A stretch of DNA of 64,000 nucleotides from Streptomyces lomondensis (GTDB lineage Bacteria > Actinomycetota > Actinomycetes > Streptomycetales > Streptomycetaceae), in the NCBI RefSeq assembly GCF_014651035.1, contig NZ_BMWC01000008.1, positions 124,001 to 188,000 of the forward strand, in the 5' to 3' direction. How positions within the stretch are numbered: the first letter of the stretch is position 1; each line of letters opens with the position of its first letter. A program made the translations under genes and the position numbers. This document shows positions 36,016-42,295 of the stretch, piece after piece. The notes below the pieces were generated by a model, which made no database searches, was not told where the DNA came from, and saw only the letters and a list, made by a program, of their open reading frames with translations.

Positions 36016-37188
36016 TCACCCCTGGGGGCCGGCGGTCAGGACGAGCCCCGACGTAGGCACGCCCGTCCCGGCCGTCACCAGGACCCGTTCCGCCCCCGGC
36101 ACCTGGTTCACCGCCGTCCCCCTGAGCTGCCGGACGGCCTCCGCGATCCCGTTCATGCCGTGCAGGTACGCCTCCCCCAGCTGCCCGCCGTGCGTGTTGA
36201 GCGGCAGCCGCTCCTCGGCCACGAAGTCGGGTGCCTCGCCGGGGCCGCAGAAGCCGAACTCCTCCAGCTGCGTGAGCACGAACGGCGTGAAGTGGTCGTA
36301 GAGGATGCCCACGTCGATGTCGGCCGGTGCGAGCCCCGAGGTGCGCCACAGCTGTCGGGCCACCACCGCCGTCTCGGGCAGGCCGGTGAGGTCGTCCCGG
36401 TAGAAGCTTGTCATCTGCTCCTGCGCGCGTCCCGCGCCCTGGGCGGCCGCCGTGATCACGGCCGGCCGGTGCGGCAGGTCGCGGGCCCGTTCGACGGAGG
36501 TGACGACGAGCGCCTGTCCGCCGTCCGTCTCCTGGCAGCAGTCGAGCAGCCTGAGCGGCTCGACGATCCAGCGGGAGGCGGCGTGGTCGGCGAGGGTGAT
36601 GGGCCGGCCGTGGAAGTACGCCGCCGGGTTGGTCGCCGCGTGCTTGCGGTCGACGACGGCCACGTGCCCGAACGCCTCCGGGGTCAGCCCGTAGGTGTGG
36701 AGGTACCGCTGGGCCGCCATCGCCACCCACGAGGCGGGGGTGAGCAGTCCGAACGGCAGCGACCAGCCGAGCGCCGCGCCCTCCGCCGTCGGCTCCCGGT
36801 GCCGCACCCCGGAGCCGAAGCGGCGGCCGGAGCGCTCGTTGAACGCCCGGTAGCAGACGACCACGTCCGCCACGCCCGCGGCGATCGCGAGGGCGGCCTG
36901 CTGGACGGTGGCGCAGGCCGCTCCGCCGCCGTAGTGGATCCGGGAGAAGAAGGAGAGCTCGCCGATGCCCGCCGCCTGGGCGACGGTGATCTCGGGGCTG
37001 GTGTCCATGGTGAAGGTGACCATCCCGTCGACGTCGGCCGGTGTCAGCCCGGCGTCCGCGAGGGCCGCGCGCACCGCCTCGACGGCGAGGCGCAGTTCGC
37101 TGCGGCCCGAGTCCTTGGAGAACTCGGTGGCCCCGATGCCGACGACGGCCGCGCGCCCGCCGAGACCGTCCCGGCTTCTCAGGCTCAT
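36016..37188 (-). CDS. Lipid-transfer-protein-like thiolase, probably a retro-aldolase (Ltp2-type)
   Basis: A 390-residue thiolase-fold protein: AAVVGIGATEFSKDSG at the start, GGGAACATVQQAALAIAAG where a thiolase would hold its nucleophilic Cys region, YDHFTPFVLTQLEEFGF and NTHGGQLGEAYLHGMNG near the end. This is the SCP2/lipid-transfer type, whose Ltp2 members cleave aldol-type CoA thioesters with Tyr residues and need a DUF35 partner. The ATG at 37188 overlaps the stop of the MaoC gene (ATGA), and that gene overlaps the MaoC-DUF35 gene by GTGA, so all three are translationally coupled. The trio matches the order ChsH2, ChsH1, Ltp2 of steroid side-chain degradation. Confidence 0.9.
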   Translation of the reverse strand: MSLRSRDGLGGRAAVVGIGATEFSKDSGRSELRLAVEAVRAALADAGLTPADVDGMVTFTMDTSPEITVAQAAGIGELSFFSRIHYGGGAACATVQQAALAIAAGVADVVVCYRAFNERSGRRFGSGVRHREPTAEGAALGWSLPFGLLTPASWVAMAAQRYLHTYGLTPEAFGHVAVVDRKHAATNPAAYFHGRPITLADHAASRWIVEPLRLLDCCQETDGGQALVVTSVERARDLPHRPAVITAAAQGAGRAQEQMTSFYRDDLTGLPETAVVARQLWRTSGLAPADIDVGILYDHFTPFVLTQLEEFGFCGPGEAPDFVAEERLPLNTHGGQLGEAYLHGMNGIAEAVRQLRGTAVNQVPGAERVLVTAGTGVPTSGLVLTAGPQG

Positions 37189-37568
37189 GCCGGGACCCGC
37201 ACGGTGACCGTGCCGGTGACGTGCCGGCCGATGCCGTTGACGCCGACGATCCGGACCGTCGCCGTGTCGCCGTCGACCTCCTCGACCGTGCCCGTCAGCA
37301 CCATCGTGTCGCCGGGGTGGTTGGGCGCGCCGAGCCGGATGGCCACCCGGCGCAGCTCCGCCCGGGGGCCGAAGTGGCCGGTGACGTAGCGGCCGACCAG
37401 GCCGTTGGTCGTCAGGATGTTCATGAAGATGTCGGGGGAGCCCTTCTGCCGGGCGAGCTCCGGGTCGTGGTGGACGTCCTGGTAGTCGCGGGAGGCGATC
37501 GCCCCGGTGACGATCAGGGTGCGGGTGATGGGGATCTCCAGCGGCGGAAGGCGGTCGCCGGCGTTCAC
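37185..37568 (-). CDS. MaoC-like hydratase subunit (ChsH1-type)
   Basis: A 127-residue single hot-dog domain. It has YQDVHHDPELARQKGSPDIFMN, where the D...H pair is the hydratase-2 catalytic motif, and a C-terminal strand set ending GTVTVRVPA. ChsH1-type small hydratases work as heteromers with the MaoC part of ChsH2. GTG at 37568 overlaps the upstream stop (GTGA). Confidence 0.87.
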   Translation of the reverse strand: MNAGDRLPPLEIPITRTLIVTGAIASRDYQDVHHDPELARQKGSPDIFMNILTTNGLVGRYVTGHFGPRAELRRVAIRLGAPNHPGDTMVLTGTVEEVDGDTATVRIVGVNGIGRHVTGTVTVRVPA

Positions 37569-38479
37569 GGCGCCACCCCCTGGAAGACCGGCAGCACCAG
37601 CTCCTCGTCGTAGCGCCGGAACTCCAGCCGCACCGGCATGCCGATCCGCACCTTGTCGTACGGCACCCCGACCACGTTGCTGACGATCCGCACACCCTCG
37701 GCGAGCTCGATCAGTCCGACCGCGTAAGGAGGCTCGAAGGCCGGGAAGGGCGGGTGGTGCATGACGACGTACGAGTAGACCGTGCCCTCGCCGCTCGCCT
37801 CGACGGTGTCCCAGTCCGGGGAGCCGCAGCCGTTGCACCCCGGCAGCCAGGGGAAGCGCAGGGCGCGGCAGGCGGTGCAGCGCTGGATCAGCAGCTCGTG
37901 GCGGGCCACGCCCTCCCAGAAGCCGGCGTTGTCGCGGTTGACGACGGGGCGCGGGCGGCGCTCCCGCGGTTTCTCCGGTCGGCGTGCGGGGGCGTACTTG
38001 AGGATGCGGAAGCGGTGGGTGCCGGCGAGTTCGCCGCCCGCGCGGACGTCCGTGCGGGTCGTGACGAAGTAGCCGGTGCCCAGCTTCGTGGTCTTGCGGT
38101 CCGACACCGACTCGATCACGGAGTCGAAGGTGATCTCGTCCCCCGGGCGCAGGGGGCGCAGGTACTCCTGCTCGCAGTCGGTGGCGACGACGGCGGTGCA
38201 GCCCGCCTCGTCGAGCAGGCCGAGCAGTTCGTCGTAGGCGGCCGCGCGCCCCGGGTGGCCGGACAGGCCGCCCATCGTCCACACCTGGAGCATGGTGGGC
38301 GGGGCCACCGCGTCGGGTCCCGTGTAGGCGGGGTGGGTGTCGCCCATCGCCTCGCACCAGTGGCGGATCATCGGCGCGTTGACGGGGTCCTTTCCCACGC
38401 CGGTGACGGCCGCGGGCCGCCCCTCGTAGGCCTTCAGGCGCGCGTCGAACTCCTCGTGGACATCGGGCTCAGCGCTCAC
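37565..38479 (-). CDS. MaoC-DUF35 fusion (ChsH2-type hydratase subunit and thiolase partner)
   Basis: A 304-residue protein. Residues about 10-160 are a MaoC hot-dog domain (MIRHWCEAMGDTHPAYTG). Residues about 180-300 are a DUF35 region with a rubredoxin-like zinc site (CTACRALRFPWLPGCNGCG, four Cys) and an OB fold (GTVYSYVVMHHPPFPAF). The DUF35 part of ChsH2 binds Ltp2 and activates the retro-aldol step. A CTGAC-N5-GTCAG operator lies 5 nt upstream of the ATG, so a TetR-type repressor probably controls the unit. No acyl-CoA dehydrogenase genes are adjacent. Confidence 0.88.
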   Translation of the reverse strand: MSAEPDVHEEFDARLKAYEGRPAAVTGVGKDPVNAPMIRHWCEAMGDTHPAYTGPDAVAPPTMLQVWTMGGLSGHPGRAAAYDELLGLLDEAGCTAVVATDCEQEYLRPLRPGDEITFDSVIESVSDRKTTKLGTGYFVTTRTDVRAGGELAGTHRFRILKYAPARRPEKPRERRPRPVVNRDNAGFWEGVARHELLIQRCTACRALRFPWLPGCNGCGSPDWDTVEASGEGTVYSYVVMHHPPFPAFEPPYAVGLIELAEGVRIVSNVVGVPYDKVRIGMPVRLEFRRYDEELVLPVFQGVAP

Positions 38480-38483
38480 AGTT

Positions 38484-38500
38484 TCTGACTGTCCGTCAGA
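38484..38500 (-). promoter_or_regulatory. Palindromic operator TCTGAC-N5-GTCAGA
   Basis: Perfect 6-bp arms TCTGAC (38484-38489) and GTCAGA (38495-38500) with centre TGTCC, directly upstream of the MaoC-DUF35 start. The form is that of TetR-type operators of acyl-CoA genes. The same CTGAC-N5-GTCAG core occurs at 46892-46906. Confidence 0.6.
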
Positions 38501-38536
38501 TATTGGGGTCTGTCAAGGTCGTCCGCCGCACGCGGA

Positions 38537-38580
38537 AAGCGCCTGGGCGGCGGTACCGAAGTACCGCCGCCCAGGCGCTT
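38537..38580. terminator. Very strong hairpin terminator
   Basis: A perfect 20-bp stem (38537-38556 with 38561-38580) closed by the stable tetraloop CGAA. It ends the unit of the secreted-protein gene at 38642 on the minus strand. Confidence 0.85.
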
Positions 38581-38641
38581 GTCACCCCACGAAGCACACC
38601 CACAGGAAACGGGCCGGTGCCGGTACACCGGCCCGCTCAGC

Positions 38642-38962
38642 TCACCACAGGGGGGCGAAGCTGACGGCGGTGTTGTCGTTGCCCTGGTTGACGGCCGTGA
38701 ACGCCGAGCCGTTGACCTGGGCGGTGTTGCTCTGGTTCGAGGCGCCGTCGCCGACGGCCTGCTGCTGGGTGGTGGCCGAGTTGCCGAAGTTGTCGCCGCC
38801 GACTCCGCCGATGAGGCCCTGCTCGGCCTCCGTGGCGGACGCGATCGAACCGTTGTCCGCGAAGGCGCCGTTGTCCGCCGTCGCAACACCGGTGAAGAGA
38901 GCGGCTGCGAGCGGCAGGGCGGAGACGGCTGCGATGACGCGGGCGGTACGGAGACTTGCCAT
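38642..38962 (-). CDS. Small secreted Asn/Gln/Gly-rich protein, possibly curlin-like
   Basis: A 106-residue protein with a signal peptide (ARVIAAVSALPLAAALFTG, cleavage near ATADN). The mature 75 residues are rich in Asn, Gln, Gly, Ser and Thr and have no Cys: GNSATTQQQAVGDGASNQS and NGSAFTAVNQGNDNTA. The spacing Q-x-x-x-V-G-D-G-x-x-N-Q resembles single repeats of bacterial functional amyloids. It is not a chaplin (no chaplin pattern, no GN...CGN pair) and not a rodlin by length or sequence. RBS GAGGGACAAGAA precedes the ATG. Confidence 0.8.
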   Translation of the reverse strand: MASLRTARVIAAVSALPLAAALFTGVATADNGAFADNGSIASATEAEQGLIGGVGGDNFGNSATTQQQAVGDGASNQSNTAQVNGSAFTAVNQGNDNTAVSFAPLW

Positions 38963-39330
38963 GTTTCTTGTCCCTCCAGGACTTCAGAACCGAGGACGCA
39001 CCGACTTATGGCCGTCTGTGCGTGAAGTACTGCTGCCACCAGGGAAGTTGGCCGGCCGCCCCGGTGCGGTGCTCGACGTCGCGAGTCCAGAGTTGCCCAC
39101 CGAATCCCCGGCGAACCACCCCGAAAGCCGCTATTCGCTCTCAAGCGTGATGACAAGTCGATAAACCCCTTTGCGTCACTTCCGTCCCGGACGGGGGCAC
39201 AAGGGGGCGTTCGAACCCAGGTGCCGCAAGGGCCGAAGCGTTCCAGCACTTTTCCCCGACGGCACTCCGCCCCGGCGCGTCGCACCCGCTCCCTCTTTCC
39301 TTTTTCGAACGTACGTACGAAACTAGGAGC
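38963..39330. other. Intergenic region between divergent secreted-protein and prim-pol genes
   Basis: 368 nt with no convincing frame. The left third should contain the promoter and leader of the minus-strand secreted-protein gene. The right end holds the palindrome at 39304-39321 and the ribosome binding site AGGAG of the prim-pol gene. The middle shows nothing distinct. Confidence 0.5.
39304..39321 (+). promoter_or_regulatory. Palindrome with ACGTACGT core upstream of the prim-pol gene
   Basis: TTCGAACGTACGTACGAA is an inverted repeat matching in 16 of 18 positions, 9 nt before the ATG and overlapping the expected transcription start. It could be an operator. Confidence 0.4.
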
Positions 39331-40197
39331 ATGGCCACCACCGACCGGCAGGCCACGACGCTGGCCCTCGCACACGCCCTGTCAGCCGCCGAACGCGGAC
39401 TGGCCGTCATCCCCCTGTCCCGCACCAAGCTCCCGGCGCTGCGCTCCCCGCACCGCGACGACCCCGCCCCGTCCCCCTGCCACGGCGAGTGCGGCCGCCT
39501 CGGCCACGGGGTGTACGACGCCTCCAGCGACCCGGCCCGCATCCGCGAACTGTTCGCCGCGGCGCCCTGGGCGAGCGGCTACGGCATCGCCTGCGGCCTG
39601 CCCCCGCACCACCTGATCGGCATCGACCTGGACGTGAAGACCGGCACGGACTCCTCGGCCGCCCTGCGCGAGCTGGCCCTGCGGCACCTGTTCACCATCC
39701 CCCCGACCGTGGTGGTGCTGACCCCGTCCGGCGGGCGTCACCTGTGGCTCAGCGGCCCGCCCGACGTGGTGGTCCCCAACTCGGCGGGCCGCCTCGCCCC
39801 CGGCATCGACATCCGGGGCGCCGGCGGCTACCTCGTCGGCCCGGGCTCCCGCACGGGCCAGGGCGTGTACGCCGCCGCGCCCGGCACCGCGCACCTGCCC
39901 CCCGCCCGCTGCCCGCGCTCCCTGCTGCGCCTGCTGCTCCCGCCGCCCCGCGCCCACCACCCCACGCCCCCGTCGGCCGGCGGACACGGCCAGGGCCTGG
40001 TCCAGTTCGTGCTCGCCGCCCACGAGGGCCAGCGCAACACCCGCCTGTTCTGGGCGGCCTGCCGCGCCTACGAGGACGGCATCGGCCCCGCGCTCGTGGA
40101 CCCCCTGGTCGAGGCGGCCCTGAACACCGGCCTGTCCGAACGGGAGGCCCGGGCGACGATCGCCTCGGCGGCACGGCTGACGGGGCACCGGCCGTGA
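39331..40197 (+). CDS. Stand-alone bifunctional DNA primase/polymerase-like (prim-pol) protein
   Basis: A 288-residue protein. The prim-pol domain covers about 10-200: LALAHALSAAERGLAVIPL, the acidic GIDLDVKTG (metal-binding Asp pair) and SGGRHLWLSG (His of the active site). A helical end (about 215-285, RNTRLFWAACRAYEDG) follows as in phage and plasmid primases, but there is no helicase domain. Chromosomal stand-alone copies are common in Streptomyces and their job is unknown. ATG at 39331 with AGGAG upstream. Confidence 0.88.
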   Translation: MATTDRQATTLALAHALSAAERGLAVIPLSRTKLPALRSPHRDDPAPSPCHGECGRLGHGVYDASSDPARIRELFAAAPWASGYGIACGLPPHHLIGIDLDVKTGTDSSAALRELALRHLFTIPPTVVVLTPSGGRHLWLSGPPDVVVPNSAGRLAPGIDIRGAGGYLVGPGSRTGQGVYAAAPGTAHLPPARCPRSLLRLLLPPPRAHHPTPPSAGGHGQGLVQFVLAAHEGQRNTRLFWAACRAYEDGIGPALVDPLVEAALNTGLSEREARATIASAARLTGHRP

Positions 40198-40296
40198 GCC
40201 GGACCCCGTCCACGAGCACCGAAAGACCCCCATGCACCGCACGCCAAACCGCCGGCCCTGGCGCTCGCCCGCCTCCTCCTGGCCTCCGGCCGCCCG

Positions 40297-40695
40297 GTGG
40301 ATCTCGCCGACCTGCGGTTCACGTCGACGTACGGCGACCTGCGGGAGGGCTATCCCTGCAAGACGGTGAACGACCTGCGGATCCGCGGCCTGCTGCGGGC
40401 CGCCGAGCGGGCCCACCCCGGCACGCCGGTGCATCTCGTCCCGCCGCCGCGCGAGTATCCCGACCAGTACGCGGGCGGCCTCGGGCCCGTCGAGGTGCTG
40501 CCCGCCGTGGCCTGCCTCGGCACGTTCCACTCCACGGCCCTCGACCCGGCCCACGACCCGGTCGCGTACCGCTCCCGGCTCACCGTCCTCTGGTTCCAGT
40601 CCGCGCCGCACCTGCCGTCGGGGTGCGGCCCGGAGCAGGCGCTGCGGGACCTCGACTGGCCGGGACTGGCCCGGGACACCCGGGCGCCTGCGTAG
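40297..40695 (+). CDS. Hypothetical protein, probably frameshifted at its 5' end
   Basis: The frame from GTG 40297 gives 132 residues (ADLRFTSTYGDLREGYPCKT, ARDTRAPA end). The coding pattern extends upstream of this GTG without interruption (ALALARLLLASGRPV) back toward 40245, but the only well-placed start, ATG at 40232 after GAAAG, is in another frame. A one-base loss (or two-base gain) near 40245 would join them into a protein of about 155 residues. Either the gene has shifted or the sequence has an error there. Function unknown; it follows the prim-pol gene closely. Confidence 0.6.
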   Translation: MDLADLRFTSTYGDLREGYPCKTVNDLRIRGLLRAAERAHPGTPVHLVPPPREYPDQYAGGLGPVEVLPAVACLGTFHSTALDPAHDPVAYRSRLTVLWFQSAPHLPSGCGPEQALRDLDWPGLARDTRAPA

Positions 40696-40704
40696 GGTCG
40701 TCCG

Positions 40705-41244
40705 ATGAGCGTCTCCCGTACGGAACTGCTGCGCGCGCAGTTCGAGTTGACCTGGTCCCTGTTCGAGTACCACCTGGAGCGGCTGGAGCCGGAGGACTTC
40801 CTCTGGGAGCCCGCGCCGCTCGTCTGGACCATGCGCCGGTCCGCCGACGGCAGCTGGGTGCCGGACTGGGCGGACACCGAGCCGGACCCCGTGCCCGTGC
40901 CCACCGTCGCCTGGGTGAGCTGGCACATCGGGTGGTGGTGGAGCGTCACCCTCGACCACGCGCAGGGCCGCCCGCCCCGCGACCGCACGGACGTCGTATG
41001 GCCCGGCGCGGGCGAGCCGACCGTCGAGTGGCTGCGCGGCCTGCGCACGCAGTGGCTGACGGTCCTGGACGACCTCACGGACACCGGCCTGGACGCCCCG
41101 GCCGGGTTCCCCGTGCCCGACGACCCTCAGTACACGGTCGCGCACATGGCGGCCTGGGTGAACACGGAACTGACGAAGAACGTCAGCGAGATCGGCCAGC
41201 TGCGCATGCTGAGGGCGGCCTCGGCGGTACGTCAAAATCACTAA
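40705..41244 (+). CDS. DinB-family (four-helix metalloenzyme-like) protein
   Basis: A 179-residue four-helix-bundle protein of the DinB/YfiT class: LLRAQFELTWSLFEYHLERL, VSWHIGWWWSVTLDH and VAHMAAWVNTEL carry the His triad positions used for metal binding. Family members include thiol-S-transferases that use mycothiol or bacillithiol. It starts 9 nt after the previous stop. Confidence 0.82.
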   Translation: MSVSRTELLRAQFELTWSLFEYHLERLEPEDFLWEPAPLVWTMRRSADGSWVPDWADTEPDPVPVPTVAWVSWHIGWWWSVTLDHAQGRPPRDRTDVVWPGAGEPTVEWLRGLRTQWLTVLDDLTDTGLDAPAGFPVPDDPQYTVAHMAAWVNTELTKNVSEIGQLRMLRAASAVRQNH

Positions 41245-41288
41245 CCGCAAGCCTGTGACCAGCGACAAAGCAGTTCGTTGAAGCGGGC

Positions 41289-41516
41289 ATGCGATCTCGT
41301 CTGCTCTCCCGTGCCGCCGTGCTGCTCGTCGCTCTCGTCGTTCTCCAGGCCGGCTCGCCCGCCCAGGCCGCCGAGGGCGGCGGAGGCGGCGGCAGCCGGT
41401 CGGGTTCGATCGATCCGCTCACGCCGTTCGCGCAGGGCGCCTCGGCCCTCGCCGGCATGGCCCAGCCGTTCTACAACGCGTTCAGCCAGACCGTGTCCCC
41501 GCCGCGGAAGGCCTGA
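41289..41516 (+). CDS. Small secreted peptide precursor
   Basis: A 75-residue protein with a clear signal peptide (AAVLLVALVVLQAGSPAQA) and a short mature part of about 48 residues: a six-Gly run, then SIDPLTPFAQGASALAGMAQ and PFYNAFSQTVSPPRKA. Without Cys. Not recognised. It is preceded by GAAGCGGGC and lies between the DinB and GNAT genes on the same strand. Confidence 0.65.
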   Translation: MRSRLLSRAAVLLVALVVLQAGSPAQAAEGGGGGGSRSGSIDPLTPFAQGASALAGMAQPFYNAFSQTVSPPRKA

Positions 41517-41556
41517 CCGAGCGGCGGGGCCGCGCGGCGCGTGCCATCGTGGGGGC

Positions 41557-42129
41557 ATGAGCATCGACGTTCGCCCCGCCACGGACTTCGAGGACGTCCG
41601 TGCCGTGCTCGGCCCGAAGTCGCCGACCGCGAACGTCTGCTGGTGCCTGAGCTACCGGATCCCCTCCAAGCTCAACAACGAACTGCGCGGCGAGGCCCGC
41701 GGCGCGTACGTCGCCGAGCTGTGCCGCGCGGACCCGCCCCCCGGCGTGCTCGCCTACGACGGTGACGAACCGGTCGGCTGGGCCGCCGTCGCTCCGCGCG
41801 CGGACACCTCCTTCGCCCGCAACCGCAAGATCCCGCACGTCGACGACCTGCCCGTCTGGTCGCTGTGGTGCGTCCGGGTCCGCCCCGGTCACCGCAAGCA
41901 GGGCATCTCGCACGCCCTCATCGCCGGCGCGGTGGAGTTCGCCCGCGCCCACGGCGCACCGGCGGTCGAGGCCTACCCCCTCGACAACGGCGACGCCAAG
42001 GTCGACCTGACCATGGCCTACGCCGGCCTGCGGAAGAACTTCGAACGCGCCGGCTTCGCCTACGCGGCGCCCACCACCTCGGTCCTGGCCGGCCATCCCC
42101 GGGTCCTGATGCGCCTGGACCTGCGCTGA
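41557..42129 (+). CDS. GNAT-family N-acetyltransferase
   Basis: A 190-residue GNAT protein. The acetyl-CoA loop is VRPGHRKQGISHALIAGAV (R/Q-x-x-G-I/x pattern) at about 110-125. It has NVCWCLSYRIPS, a Cys/Trp block often seen in this subgroup, and a long C-terminal YAGLRKNFERAGF strand-helix. Substrate unknown. ATG at 41557 with GGGGG just upstream. Confidence 0.87.
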   Translation: MSIDVRPATDFEDVRAVLGPKSPTANVCWCLSYRIPSKLNNELRGEARGAYVAELCRADPPPGVLAYDGDEPVGWAAVAPRADTSFARNRKIPHVDDLPVWSLWCVRVRPGHRKQGISHALIAGAVEFARAHGAPAVEAYPLDNGDAKVDLTMAYAGLRKNFERAGFAYAAPTTSVLAGHPRVLMRLDLR

Positions 42130-42177
42130 GAAAAGGCTCGACCGCTGGCGACGGGGGATGCACCAGCGGTCGAGCTA
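42130..42177 (-). ncRNA. Predicted small hairpin RNA, copy A, with conserved C-rich loop
   Basis: On the minus strand a 13-bp stem (42175-42163 with 42148-42136) closes a 14-nt loop TGCATCCCCCGTCG and is followed by CTTTTC. The same loop, with five bp of flanking stem, occurs at 54094-54117 on the plus strand, while the outer stem differs but still pairs. CTTGTTACCCTT lies upstream (42194-42183), its TACCCT ending 8 nt before the stem, the same distance as TACCGT in copy B. It may instead act only as the terminator shared by the GNAT and WD40 genes, but the matching upstream element argues for its own transcription. Confidence 0.55.
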
Positions 42178-42295
42178 TGGCCAAGGGTAACAAGCGCTTG
42201 CCCAGCGCGAGCCGACCATCCGTCAGGAAGTCGGCGTTGTGACTCGTATCACTCAACTCCCGTGACAGTTCGGCCTGTTGTGCACATGCCTCCCG

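Noticed and set aside
38642..38962. Chaplin or rodlin gene
   Set aside because: No chaplin Cys pair or sorting signal and no similarity to rodlin sequence; called as an unknown secreted protein.
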